From positions 62,001 to 126,000 of the forward strand of contig NZ_JAODNK010000086.1 in assembly GCF_025465275.1 (NCBI RefSeq): DNA of 64,000 nucleotides, in the 5' to 3' direction. The notes below the pieces were generated by a model that did no database searches, was not told where the DNA came from, and was given only the letters and a program-made list of their open reading frames with translations. Positions within the stretch are counted from its first letter, which is position 1, and each line of letters opens with the position of its first letter. Positions 35,141 through 43,571 of the stretch are shown here, one piece after another. The stretch is from Nocardia sp. (GTDB taxonomy: Bacteria > Actinomycetota > Actinomycetes > Mycobacteriales > Mycobacteriaceae). A program made the position numbers and the translations under genes.

Positions 35141-35951
35141 TCGCGGCCGCCTGTGCGGTCCATTCGAGGATGGTGCGCGCCACCAGTTCCGGGTCGTCGT
35201 ACATCGGCACGTGGCCGACATCGGGCAGGGTGCGCCACGTTGCCGAGGGTGCGTAGCGACGCCAGCCCGCGGCATAGCGCTCGGCCGGGATGATGCGATC
35301 CTTCTCGCTCCAGGCGATGAGCACCGGCGTATCGAGCATCCCGTAGGGCTCGTACTCGGTGGCGATCACCGCCGGAAAATCGTCCAGTGCCGTGCATTGC
35401 AGCGCATTTCGCCCCGCGAGCACGGCCTGCTCGGCGGTGATCCGGTCACCGTGCTCGCAGACGGTGCGCAGCAGGGTGCGCCGCAGCATCGGCGACCGCA
35501 TCACCAGCGGCAGCAGTGGTTCCCCGAATCGCAACTGGTTGTGCATGACGCGGAAGATCCGCGGCACCCGCGTCTCGGTGGTGGACCAGGCCCCGGCGGG
35601 CGAGAGCGCGATCAGGCTGCGCGCCCGCCCGCGGCGTACCAGCTCCATACCCAGCCAGCCGCCGAGCGAGTTCCCGGCAATGTGCGCGGTCTCGAATCCA
35701 GCCTCGTCCATGGTCTTTTCGAGCCAGTCGACGGCGGCGCTGATGGTGTACGGCCGCGGCAGATCGGGCATACCTGCATGCCCGGCCATGGTCGGGGCGA
35801 AGACATCGTGGTCGTCGAACAGCAAGGGCGCGACCGCTTCCCAGCAATGCCAGGAGCTGGTGCCGCCGTGTAGCAGCAGCAGCGGTTCGCCGTTTCCGGC
35901 CCGCAGCGAGGTGGCCGAGCTGGGCGGGAGGCGATTGTCGAGGTTCGTCAT
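35124..35951 (-). CDS. Alpha/beta-fold hydrolase
   Basis: 275 residues. LLLLHGGTSSWHCW gives the HG oxyanion motif, and AGNSLGGWLGMEL the nucleophile elbow (Ser near residue 102). Acid AWSEKDRI and histidine DVGHVPMYDDP complete the triad. The ATG at 35949-35951 has AAAGGAG upstream. It starts 16 nt after the end of a TetR gene and is co-transcribed with it; the divergent operon carries a nitronate-monooxygenase-like enzyme and an acyl-CoA ligase, so it may hydrolyse an intermediate of the same catabolic route. Confidence 0.87.
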   Translation of the reverse strand: MTNLDNRLPPSSATSLRAGNGEPLLLLHGGTSSWHCWEAVAPLLFDDHDVFAPTMAGHAGMPDLPRPYTISAAVDWLEKTMDEAGFETAHIAGNSLGGWLGMELVRRGRARSLIALSPAGAWSTTETRVPRIFRVMHNQLRFGEPLLPLVMRSPMLRRTLLRTVCEHGDRITAEQAVLAGRNALQCTALDDFPAVIATEYEPYGMLDTPVLIAWSEKDRIIPAERYAAGWRRYAPSATWRTLPDVGHVPMYDDPELVARTILEWTAQAAATRTAS

Positions 35952-35967
35952 CGTTGACGACTCCTTT

Positions 35968-36576
35968 CTAGGGCGGATCGAGCAGCACCAAGCGCATGAG
36001 CTGCCCGAGCGAGCGCGCGGTGCGCTCCGGGGTGCCGGTGGACTGGACCAGATGGCTGAACAGCAAGCGGACCAGGCTGTCGGCGAAGAATTCCAGATCG
36101 ATACCGGGACGGAACCGGCCGCTCCAGTGCTCTTCCATGCGCTGGAGCGCGAGCTGGGCCGCAGCGGCCACGAACGGGCCCGATCCGGTGGTGACCATGG
36201 ACAGCATCTCGTCCGGGGCCTCCGGTGCGGCGTGCAGAACCACCGCCGCCAGCGGATCCTCCGCAATCGTCCGCAGCACGAATTCGGCGATCGCCGTCAC
36301 CGCCGCGACCGGATCGTCGAGATTCTCCTCGAACACCGCCGCCGCACCGGCGAGGTAGCGCGAGGTGTTCTGCCACGACATAGCCTCGAGCACAGCGGCT
36401 TTGGAGCCGAACTCGTTGAACACCGTGCGCCTGCTCACGCCCGCCTGTGTCGCTATATCGACCATGCGGACCGCGTTCCAGCCGGTGGTACCGGCCAGCT
36501 CGATGGCGGCGTCGACAATGCGCTGACGGGCCAGGGTCCGGGCGGCCGCGCGCAGGGAGGGCGTCTCGCTTTTCAC
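35968..36576 (-). CDS. TetR-family transcriptional regulator
   Basis: About 202 residues from the GTG at 36574-36576, which has GGAAGG about 9 nt upstream; an ATG 9 nt earlier is also possible. The helix-turn-helix reads MVDIATQAGVSRRTVFNEFGSKAAVL. It is divergent from the NPD/acyl-CoA ligase genes. A perfect 8-bp-arm inverted repeat in the intergenic space sits on the promoter of those genes. Confidence 0.88.
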   Translation of the reverse strand: MKSETPSLRAAARTLARQRIVDAAIELAGTTGWNAVRMVDIATQAGVSRRTVFNEFGSKAAVLEAMSWQNTSRYLAGAAAVFEENLDDPVAAVTAIAEFVLRTIAEDPLAAVVLHAAPEAPDEMLSMVTTGSGPFVAAAAQLALQRMEEHWSGRFRPGIDLEFFADSLVRLLFSHLVQSTGTPERTARSLGQLMRLVLLDPP

Positions 36577-36626
36577 GATCCACATCCTTCCCTGTCGCCA
36601 CGATCGCTCAGCCCTTCGCCTCGCGG

Positions 36627-36656
36627 TTGACATCGGCCCGCCGCAACCTGGATAGT
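36627..36656 (+). promoter_or_regulatory. Promoter of the NPD/acyl-CoA ligase operon
   Basis: TTGACA (36627-36632), 18-nt spacer, GATAGT (36651-36656). The start site would fall inside the adjacent inverted repeat. Confidence 0.6.
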
Positions 36657-36681
36657 TGCACTCTACTTGATTCAGAGTGCA
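36657..36681. promoter_or_regulatory. TetR operator, TGCACTCT-N9-AGAGTGCA
   Basis: Perfect 8-bp arms around a 9-nt spacer, immediately downstream of the -10 of the divergent operon. This is the expected place for a repressor, and the neighbouring TetR is the obvious candidate. Confidence 0.7.
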
Positions 36682-36726
36682 CTTAACGCACTTTCATGTC
36701 AACAAGATGCACATTTCGGAGGATTC

Positions 36727-37647
36727 GTGGCACTACCCGCAGACTGGGCCGACCGGCTGGCGCTCCCGCTGATCGCCGCCCCGATGACCGGCGTGTCCGG
36801 CCCGGAACTGGTGGCCACGGCGTGCCGCAATGGTGTGATCGGCTCCTTCCCGACACACAATGCGGCCACCCCCGAGCTACTCGACGAATGGCTGACCCGC
36901 ATCGCCGCGGATCTGCCGCCCGGGGCAGCGCCGATCGCACCCAATCTGGTGGTGCATCGCACCAACGCGCGCCTGACCGCCGACCTGGATCGACTCATCG
37001 CGCATCGCGTCGAACTGGTCATCACCAGCGTCGGCTCCCCCGCACCCGTCATCGAACCGCTGCACCGGGCGGGCTGCCGCGTCTTCGCCGATGTCGCGAC
37101 CCTGCGCCATGCCGAACGCGCTTTGGCCGCCGGCGTGGACGGCCTCATCCTGCTCACTGCGGGCGCAGGCGGCCAGACCGGATCGGCCAACCCCTTCGCC
37201 TTCGCGCGCGCGGTACGCGAAACCTTCAGTGGCCCCATTGTCTTGGCCGGTGGCATCAGCGACGGCCACGCACTGCTGGCCGCCCAGGCACTGGGCGCGG
37301 ACCTGGCCTATATGGGCACCGGATTCATCGCCACGCCGGAAAGCCTGGCGCGCGAGGACTATCAGGCCGCGGTCGTCGCCGCGACCCTCGATGATGTCCG
37401 CGAGACCGCGCACGTCGGCGGACTGCCCGCCAACCTGCTCACCGAGTGGCTGGACGCCCATGCCGCCCAGCAGGTTTCGGCAGGCGACTTCCAGACCGAA
37501 CGGCTCCTGGGCGGGAACACCGTGTGGAGTGCCGGGCATTCGGTCTCCGGCGTGCACGGCGTGACCCCGGTCGCCGAGGTCATCGACCGCGTGCGGCGCG
37601 AATACCACGAGGCCCGCACCGCACTTCTCGAAACCTCTTGCAAGTGA
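36727..37647 (+). CDS. Nitronate monooxygenase-like (NPD) flavoenzyme
   Basis: 306 residues, 2-nitropropane dioxygenase / nitronate monooxygenase fold (FMN TIM barrel). PLIAAPMTGVSGPELVATAC opens the barrel. AGAGGQTG and PIVLAGGISDGHAL are phosphate-binding segments, and AYMGTGFIATPES follows. Members oxidise nitronates or act in other FMN reactions. GTG at 36727 with GGAGGA just upstream; an in-frame codon at 36667 lies inside the operator and is rejected. The acyl-CoA ligase start touches its stop. Confidence 0.87.
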   Translation: MALPADWADRLALPLIAAPMTGVSGPELVATACRNGVIGSFPTHNAATPELLDEWLTRIAADLPPGAAPIAPNLVVHRTNARLTADLDRLIAHRVELVITSVGSPAPVIEPLHRAGCRVFADVATLRHAERALAAGVDGLILLTAGAGGQTGSANPFAFARAVRETFSGPIVLAGGISDGHALLAAQALGADLAYMGTGFIATPESLAREDYQAAVVAATLDDVRETAHVGGLPANLLTEWLDAHAAQQVSAGDFQTERLLGGNTVWSAGHSVSGVHGVTPVAEVIDRVRREYHEARTALLETSCK

Positions 37648-37661
37648 ACGGAACAACTGCC

Positions 37662-39236
37662 ATGACGGACCAGAACTCACTATGGGGCCCGGTCACCCGG
37701 GTCCTCGATCGAGCCTGCACCTACTACTCCGACCGCACCGCGCTGATTGCCGGTGACCGGTCGCTGACCTACACCGAACTGCGATCGGTGACCAATCGCA
37801 TTGCCAATGGCCTTCTCGCCCTGGGCATTACCCCCGGCGAACGCGTGGGCCTGCTCATGCCGAACATCCTGGAATTCGTGCCCACCCAGTACGGGATCTG
37901 GAAGTCGGGCGCCGTACCCGTGCAGATGGCCGCGAAGGCTTCCGCCGAGGACCACCGCTACTTTCTGACCGAATCCGGTGCCACCACTCTGATTTATCAC
38001 GCGTCGTTCGACGCGACCGTCGCGGCGCTCGCGGATCAGGTGCCCACGCTGCGGCGGCTGATTCGCCTGGGCGAGCAGCCCGGCGACTCGGCGGCCGATT
38101 ACTACGAAATCTTCGGCACCCAAGACGATTCCACACCGCCCGTGGATATCGGCCCGGGTGATCCCGCCCAGATCATGTTCACCTCCGGATCCACCGGAAC
38201 CCCCAAGGGCGTGCTGTTCACACACGATCGGCTGAGCCACTATCTGCTCACCGCGGGCCTCGAAATCGGTGATACCCGCCCCGGCGAGGTCTTCGCGCAC
38301 GGTGCGCCGCTGACCCACTTCACCCAGATCTTCCTGCTGCCGACCTTCCTGCGCGGCGGCGCCAATGTGATCATGCCGGGCCTGGACGTGGACACGCTGC
38401 TCGATACCATCGTCCGGCATCGCGCGACGGCCACCGCCGTCGTGCCCACGGTGATCTATCTGATGCTCACCCATCCGAAACTCGCTGCGGCAGATCTGTC
38501 TTCGCTGGGCACGGTGATCTACGCCGGTTCACCCATGGCGCCGGAGAAGCTGCGCACGGCGATCGAGGCGCTCGGCCCGGTCTTCATCCAGACGTACGCG
38601 GGCACCGAACCGGGTTTCATCAGCTGTCTGCGCAAACAGGACCATATGCTCGACGATCCCGCCGCCCTCGCGCGGCTCGGCTCCGCCGGTCGTCCCCTGT
38701 TCCACGTCGATGTCTCCATTCAGGACGAACAGGACCGGCACCTGCCCGTCGGCGAGACCGGGGAGATCTGTGCGCGCCAACTCGGCCGCATGTCCGGCTA
38801 TCTGGACTCGGGCAAGGACACCGAGGCACTCCGTGACGGCTGGGTGCACTCCGGCGATATCGGCTACCTCGACGCCGACGGCTATCTGTTCCTGGTGGAC
38901 CGCAAGAAGGACCTTGTTGTCACCGGCGGTTTCAATGTCTTCCCGCGTCAGGTCGAAGATGTCCTCACCCAGCACGCGGCGGTCGCCCAGTGCGCGGTCA
39001 TCGGCATCCCGCATCCGAAATGGGGTGAGGCGGTGCATGCGGTCGTCGTCCCGAAGCCCGGCCACACCGTCACGGCGGAGCAACTGATCGCGCTGGTCAA
39101 GGCGCACAAAGGCAGCGTCTGGGCGCCCAAGACCCTCGACTTCGTGGACACCCTCCCGCTCAACGCTTCGGGCAAAGTGGACAAGAAAGCCCTGCGTGCG
39201 CCCTACTGGGCCGGACACGCCCGGCAGGTCAATTGA
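37662..39236 (+). CDS. Acyl-CoA synthetase (AMP-forming, class I ANL)
   Basis: 524 residues, ANL-superfamily ligase. The AMP motif MFTSGSTGTPKGVLFTH lies near residues 170-186, then QTYAGTEPG (A5), GWVHSGDIGYLDADGYLFLVDRKKD (A7-A8) and the catalytic lysine in NASGKVDKKAL (A10). It likely activates a fatty or aromatic acid as the CoA thioester. The ATG at 37662 is used; an alternative GTG at 37644 overlaps the preceding stop. It is co-transcribed with the NPD enzyme under the TetR operator. Confidence 0.9.
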   Translation: MTDQNSLWGPVTRVLDRACTYYSDRTALIAGDRSLTYTELRSVTNRIANGLLALGITPGERVGLLMPNILEFVPTQYGIWKSGAVPVQMAAKASAEDHRYFLTESGATTLIYHASFDATVAALADQVPTLRRLIRLGEQPGDSAADYYEIFGTQDDSTPPVDIGPGDPAQIMFTSGSTGTPKGVLFTHDRLSHYLLTAGLEIGDTRPGEVFAHGAPLTHFTQIFLLPTFLRGGANVIMPGLDVDTLLDTIVRHRATATAVVPTVIYLMLTHPKLAAADLSSLGTVIYAGSPMAPEKLRTAIEALGPVFIQTYAGTEPGFISCLRKQDHMLDDPAALARLGSAGRPLFHVDVSIQDEQDRHLPVGETGEICARQLGRMSGYLDSGKDTEALRDGWVHSGDIGYLDADGYLFLVDRKKDLVVTGGFNVFPRQVEDVLTQHAAVAQCAVIGIPHPKWGEAVHAVVVPKPGHTVTAEQLIALVKAHKGSVWAPKTLDFVDTLPLNASGKVDKKALRAPYWAGHARQVN

Positions 39237-39337
39237 GACCCCACTGCGTCACAACGACATTGCGCCACCAGCGAACAGGATGCCGTGCCGCCCGCGCACA
39301 GGCATGCTGGGAGAAAGCAACGTAATCATGTAAGCGG

Positions 39338-40495
39338 GTGGTCGCCGTGAGTGATGAACCAGCCCTCTCGCCCGCGGCGAGACCGGATGACACCGGGCGT
39401 GAGCCCGATCCTGATGCCGTGCCCACGAGCAACGGCCAACTCCCCGCCGAACCCAGCATCGGGACGAACAGCGGGCCTACGGGTACTACCGCCGAGACCG
39501 GCTCCGGCCCAGGCGAAATCAGTACAACGAGTACCGGATCCGGCAACGGCAACGGCGCGCGAGTCGGCGGGGCCGCGACGGACGCCGCTGCGCTCGATGC
39601 CTACTCGAGAACTGTGATCGCGGTGGCCGCGTCGGTGACGCCACATGTCGCCAGCGTGCAGACACGGCGCGGAGGCGGGTCCGCGGTGGTGTTCACCGAT
39701 GACGGGGCGCTGCTGACCAATGCGCACGTGGTGGGGACGGCCAAGAACGGGGTCGTCGTCTTCGCGGACGGGGTCGAGTCGAGATTCGATGTGGTGGGCG
39801 TGGATCCGCTCTCGGATCTGGCAGTGCTGCGGGCGCGGGGCGGTGCGCCGCGGGCGGTTCCGATGGGAGACGCCGACGGCTTGGTGGTGGGGCAGCTGGT
39901 CGTCGCAGTGGGTAGTCCGCTGGGCCTGGCCGGATCAGTGACCGCGGGGGTGGTGAGTGCACTCGGACGCTCGGTACCGGTCGGGAACGGCCGCGCGGCA
40001 CGCGTGATCGAGGACGTGATTCAAACCGACGCCGCCTTGAATCCAGGCAATTCCGGTGGCGCGCTGGCAGATTCAGCCGGTCGAGTTGTCGGTGTGAATA
40101 CCGCCGTCGCGGGAATCGGACTGGGCCTGGCGATTCCGATCAATGTCACCACACGCCGGATCATTACCACCCTGCTGCACGAGGGACGGGTGAAGCGGGC
40201 CTATCTCGGCGTTGTCGGGGTACCCGCTCCCCTGCCCGCGGCGGTCGCCGAACGCACCGGGCAGAGCGGCGGACTGCGCATTGTCGAGGTAGTGCGCGGT
40301 GGCCCCGCCGACCGCGCCGGATTACGCCGCGGCGACCTGGTGCTGAGCGTGGCGCGCCGCGAAGTCCGTGACGCACAGGGCATTCAGCGCCAACTCTTCG
40401 GCGACGCCATCGGCCGCGCGATGCCGGTGACGGTACTGCGCAATGGCGCGATGGTCGATGTGATCGCCGTACCCATGGAACTCACCGTCGATTAG
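39338..40495 (+). CDS. HtrA-like S1C serine protease with PDZ domain
   Basis: 385 residues. A low-complexity Gly/Ser/Thr/Pro-rich N-terminus (1-75) is followed by a chymotrypsin-fold domain with His130 (LLTNAHVV), Asp160 (DPLSDLAVL) and Ser239 (NPGNSGGAL), then one PDZ domain (about 285-380). Most actinobacterial HtrA proteins have a transmembrane anchor after a cytoplasmic tail; none is visible here, nor a signal peptide, so it may be cytoplasmic. GTG start; a second GTG lies 9 nt downstream. Confidence 0.87.
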   Translation: MVAVSDEPALSPAARPDDTGREPDPDAVPTSNGQLPAEPSIGTNSGPTGTTAETGSGPGEISTTSTGSGNGNGARVGGAATDAAALDAYSRTVIAVAASVTPHVASVQTRRGGGSAVVFTDDGALLTNAHVVGTAKNGVVVFADGVESRFDVVGVDPLSDLAVLRARGGAPRAVPMGDADGLVVGQLVVAVGSPLGLAGSVTAGVVSALGRSVPVGNGRAARVIEDVIQTDAALNPGNSGGALADSAGRVVGVNTAVAGIGLGLAIPINVTTRRIITTLLHEGRVKRAYLGVVGVPAPLPAAVAERTGQSGGLRIVEVVRGGPADRAGLRRGDLVLSVARREVRDAQGIQRQLFGDAIGRAMPVTVLRNGAMVDVIAVPMELTVD

Positions 40496-40659
40496 TACTG
40501 CAACCACGCCAGCGCGAGCATCGACAGCGTGATGTGCGCGTACCAGGCCCGCCAGGAACGCACCTGGTAGTGATCGAGCCCGGCCTCGTTCTTGCCCTGC
40601 TGGAACCGTTCCTCGACATGCCAGCGTGATCCGGCGACCCACGCCAGATCCGCAGCACG
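40492..40659 (-). pseudogene. IS701-type transposase remnant (C-terminal ~55 codons)
   Basis: On the minus strand this reads DLAWVAGSRWHVEERF, then QQGKNEAGLDHYQVRSWRAW, then YAHITLSMLALAWLQY and a stop. That is the conserved C-terminal part of IS701-family DDE transposases, including the E of the catalytic region (VEERFQ). No start, N-terminal domain or inverted repeats are present. The stop overlaps the htrA stop from the other strand, so the fragment abuts htrA exactly. Confidence 0.8.
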
Positions 40660-40688
40660 GACGCACCGTTCGATCCGAGGTGACGACC

Positions 40689-41489
40689 ATGACCTTCCTC
40701 GTCACCGGAGCCACCGGCAACGTCGGCTCCGAACTCGCAAGACTCCTTGCCGACCGTGGCTTGCCCGTGCGCGGAGTCTCACGGCGACCACCCGCTGAGG
40801 TTGCCCTCGGCGTGGGCGTCGACAGCGTCCACGCCGACCTGCTCTCAGCTCAGACCATGGCACCAGCGTTCGCCGGCGTCCAGGCGGCGTTTCTGTTGGC
40901 GTCGGGAAACGAACGTGAACTGCTCGAGATCGCCGCGCGGCAGGGCGTGAACCGCATCGTGCTGCTATCAACGATTGCGGTACAAAGTCGGCCGGATTCA
41001 TCGATCGGTCGCGACCACCGGCACTGCGAACAGGCCGTCACCGACACCGCTGCGGAATGGACCATCCTGCGCCCCACCCACTTCGCCTCGAACGCGAAAG
41101 AATGGGCGCCTCAAATCCGCAGTGGCAGCCAGGTCACCGGCCGGCAGCCAGACACCGCCCTACCGGTCGTGAGCCCGACAGACATAGCCGCTGTTGCAGC
41201 CGAAGCGATGACCGCGGCCAGCTACTCGCAGCAATACCTGCACCTGACCGGCCCGTACGCGATCACCGCCCGCGCCCGGCTTGCCACAATAGGACGAGTC
41301 ATCGGCAAAACACTGCGGTACGTGAAAACGATGGCCGATATCGAACCCCACCTCCACGAAATATCAAATATCCGCGACAACCCATTACCGCTGGAGGTCG
41401 TGGTCACCGACACCGTGCGAGACGTCACCGGCACCACCCCAGAATCCTTCGAAGCATGGGTCCGATCCCACGCCGACACATTCCGATGA
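40689..41489 (+). CDS. NmrA-like NAD(P)-binding protein
   Basis: 266 residues, atypical short-chain dehydrogenase / NmrA family. The Rossmann motif TGATGNVGSELARLL opens the protein. VVLLST-type strand (IVLLSTIAVQ) and WTILRPTHFASNAKEW are typical. Such proteins are redox sensors or quinone/isoflavone-type reductases. The ATG at 40689 follows a GAGGTGACGACC leader. It stands alone between a transposase remnant and a ~760-bp empty stretch, so horizontal acquisition is plausible. Confidence 0.85.
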   Translation: MTFLVTGATGNVGSELARLLADRGLPVRGVSRRPPAEVALGVGVDSVHADLLSAQTMAPAFAGVQAAFLLASGNERELLEIAARQGVNRIVLLSTIAVQSRPDSSIGRDHRHCEQAVTDTAAEWTILRPTHFASNAKEWAPQIRSGSQVTGRQPDTALPVVSPTDIAAVAAEAMTAASYSQQYLHLTGPYAITARARLATIGRVIGKTLRYVKTMADIEPHLHEISNIRDNPLPLEVVVTDTVRDVTGTTPESFEAWVRSHADTFR

Positions 41490-42249
41490 CGACAGGGGCT
41501 GGGACCAACAGGGAGACTGAGTGACCCCGAGAGTCCGCGCGGTCAGTTTCACGAGCTGGCGCCTCGTACAGATAGATCGGTGGGATAACCGAGTGTCGTT
41601 TTGGCCGTTCACCTTTCAGCGGTGATGCTGCCGGTGGAGGTGGTAACGGTGGCACGGAAACCGGAAGTGTTCGTCTGAGCGGTGACCCCGGCGCCTGCCA
41701 TTGATCGCTGCGTCACCGCCAACCGCGCGGCGGCCTCCTGGGCGACCGGCCCCTAACCCGATCCAGCTCGGCTGGGGGGCCGATCACCGCCGCTCGGTGT
41801 ACTGCGGTCTGCCAGCGCGTTTCCTCCGTGGTGAGCACACCACGATCGGACAGCGACGAATCCCCGGCCCTTGCAGGTTCTCGATCGATCTTGCGCCGCC
41901 GGCCCCATCCGACTTCGGGCTTCGTGGCCGATTCTCCCCGCGTTTTCGGCCGTCCTTCTCACCGAAGTTGCGCTTTCTTCGCTGGTCCAGAACCGTTGAC
42001 CTATCCGTCCGCTGCCGAACCCGTAAGGTTGCGATCCGGTGCTGATACGGCGATTCTCGGTGCCGCCGGTGAAGGATCGGAGTGCGCTCGGGGCGGACTC
42101 GGCGAGGACCCGCAGTTCACTGATCGATCCAGCGGACCCGATGCAGGTGGCCGGCAGTATCAGGCCCGGCAATCGCATTACCGGCGGCGCGGCCACCCAC
42201 TCACCTGAGTGCCGTTGCAGTATTAGCCGACCGCGCGGTCCTACCCGGG
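41490..42249. other. Intergenic stretch without a supportable gene
   Basis: About 760 bases. Open frames exist on both strands (for example 41753-42196) but they lack ribosome sites, show no recognisable motif, and overlap each other. Local composition is less GC-biased at third positions than real genes nearby. With the transposase remnant upstream this may be decayed foreign DNA. Confidence 0.5.
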
Positions 42250-42525
42250 TCAGGACGCGGTGCGCCTGGCGGTGTCGGACAGTACGGGCTGCCAGTTCTC
42301 AGCCAGGTCCTCGAGCGAGATACCGAGGGCGCGACCGAGTGCGACGACCGTACCGAACGCCGGGGTGGGCAGCCGCCCGGATTCGATCTTGCGCAGCGTC
42401 TCCGGTGAAATACCGGCCGCAACCGCCACCTCGGCCAGATCACGCTCGGCGCGGGCGGCGCGAAGCGCGGCGCCCAGCCGGCGGCCCGCTTGGACCTGAG
42501 CCGGAGTCAAGGGAAGTCGCACCAT
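42250..42525 (-). CDS. XRE-type helix-turn-helix regulator
   Basis: 91 residues, essentially one Cro/C1-type domain. LGAALRAARAERDLAEVAVAAG leads into the recognition helix ISPETLRKIESGRLPTPAF. The ATG at 42523-42525 follows AGGGTGG. Divergent from a methionine aminopeptidase gene, with two identical-format palindromes between them. Most likely an autorepressor that also controls the aminopeptidase. Confidence 0.85.
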   Translation of the reverse strand: MVRLPLTPAQVQAGRRLGAALRAARAERDLAEVAVAAGISPETLRKIESGRLPTPAFGTVVALGRALGISLEDLAENWQPVLSDTARRTAS

Positions 42526-42543
42526 GTCCACCACCCTACGGTT

Positions 42544-42557
42544 GGTATAAAAATACC
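42544..42557. promoter_or_regulatory. Operator copy 1: GGTAT-N4-ATACC
   Basis: Perfect 5-bp arms with an AAAA spacer. It is repeated 30 bp away in the same orientation-free format, upstream of the XRE gene. Confidence 0.75.
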
Positions 42558-42573
42558 GCAACCCGCTATGGTC

Positions 42574-42587
42574 GGTATTAAAATACC
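42574..42587. promoter_or_regulatory. Operator copy 2: GGTAT-N4-ATACC
   Basis: Perfect 5-bp arms with a TAAA spacer, extended by one outer C/G pair. Its centre is exactly 30 bp (about three helical turns) from copy 1 and it lies 15 bp before the aminopeptidase ATG. Confidence 0.75.
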
Positions 42588-42602
42588 GATACGGAGGTTG
42601 TC

Positions 42603-43370
42603 ATGGTGGAACTCAAGTCCGCGGCGGAGATCGCCCGCATGCGGGTGACAGGAGAATTTGTCGCGGCGGTGCTCGCCGAACTGCGCGCGAAGGCCGCGAT
42701 CGGCGTGAACCTGCTGGAGCTGGAAGCCCATGTGCGCGAACGCATTCGCGAGCGCGGCGCCACCTCCTGCTACTGGGACTACTCACCGTCCTTCGGCCGC
42801 GGACCCTTCCGCAATACCGTTTGCCTGTCGGTGAACGACGCTGTGCTGCACGGCCTTCCGTTCGATTACGCCCTGCGCGACGGCGATGTGCTGACCATGG
42901 ACCTGGCCGTCGACGTCGACGGCTGGGTCGCCGACTCGGCCACCACCGTCATCGTCGGCACCGCCGACCCCGCCGACACACGGCTGGTGCGCGCCACCGA
43001 AATCGCGCTCGACGCCGCCATTTCCGTGGCACAGCCCGGCAATCGGATCGGCGATATCTCCGCCGCCATCGCCGCGGTGGCCCGCGACCACGGCTACCCG
43101 GTGAATACCGAATTCGGCGGCCACGGCCTGGGCCGCACCATGCACGAGGACCCGCACATCTCCAATGCCGGGCGCCCGGGCCGCGGCTACCAATTGCGCC
43201 CCGGCCTGACCATTGCCATCGAACCGTGGTTCGCACGCACCACCGACCGGGTGATCACCGATCCGGACGGCTGGACCATTCGCTCCGCCGACGGCTCCCG
43301 CACCGCACACTCCGAGCACACAATCGCCATTACCGCCGACGGTCCGGAGATCCTCACCCACACTGCCTGA
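42603..43370 (+). CDS. map: Type I methionine aminopeptidase
   Basis: 255 residues, removes N-terminal Met from nascent proteins using a two-metal centre. Ligands are visible: the two aspartates in TMDLAVDVDGWVADSATT, the His in HGLGRTMHEDPHIS, the Glu in IAIEPWF and the Glu in HSEHTIAIT. ATG at 42603 with GGAGG 6 nt upstream. It is probably an extra, regulated paralogue because it is paired with a dedicated XRE repressor. A strong hairpin follows the stop. Confidence 0.92.
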   Translation: MVELKSAAEIARMRVTGEFVAAVLAELRAKAAIGVNLLELEAHVRERIRERGATSCYWDYSPSFGRGPFRNTVCLSVNDAVLHGLPFDYALRDGDVLTMDLAVDVDGWVADSATTVIVGTADPADTRLVRATEIALDAAISVAQPGNRIGDISAAIAAVARDHGYPVNTEFGGHGLGRTMHEDPHISNAGRPGRGYQLRPGLTIAIEPWFARTTDRVITDPDGWTIRSADGSRTAHSEHTIAITADGPEILTHTA

Positions 43371-43403
43371 ATCCCGCTCAGCGCCCCCCGAGCGCCCTGC
43401 AAT

Positions 43404-43434
43404 AGTGCCGCCGTGTTCGATACACGGCGGCACT
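43404..43434 (+). terminator. Terminator of map (13-bp stem)
   Basis: AGTGCCGCCGTGT, loop TCGAT, ACACGGCGGCACT: perfect 13-bp stem followed by TCTGTCTC, 33 bp after the map stop. Confidence 0.8.
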
Positions 43435-43513
43435 TCTGTCTCAAATAGCCCTCTCACCTCGGCGTTTGAATACGCGCTTGACCAGGACATGTGACCCAGC
43501 TAACGTTCCGGTC

Positions 43514-43531
43514 ACTAAGCGCCCGCTTAGT
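43514..43531. promoter_or_regulatory. TetR-type palindrome ACTAAGCG-CC-CGCTTAGT
   Basis: Perfect 8-bp arms with a 2-nt centre, 40 bp upstream of the secreted-protein ATG. The shape resembles operators of TetR regulators; the TetR gene downstream of the secreted protein is the candidate binder. Confidence 0.65.
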
Positions 43532-43571
43532 AGATTCCAGTGACTGACGACACACCGCTGTAAGGACAAAG

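Noticed and set aside
41753..42196. 147-codon minus-strand frame in the empty stretch
   Set aside because: No ribosome site, no domain, and competing frames of similar length on the other strand.
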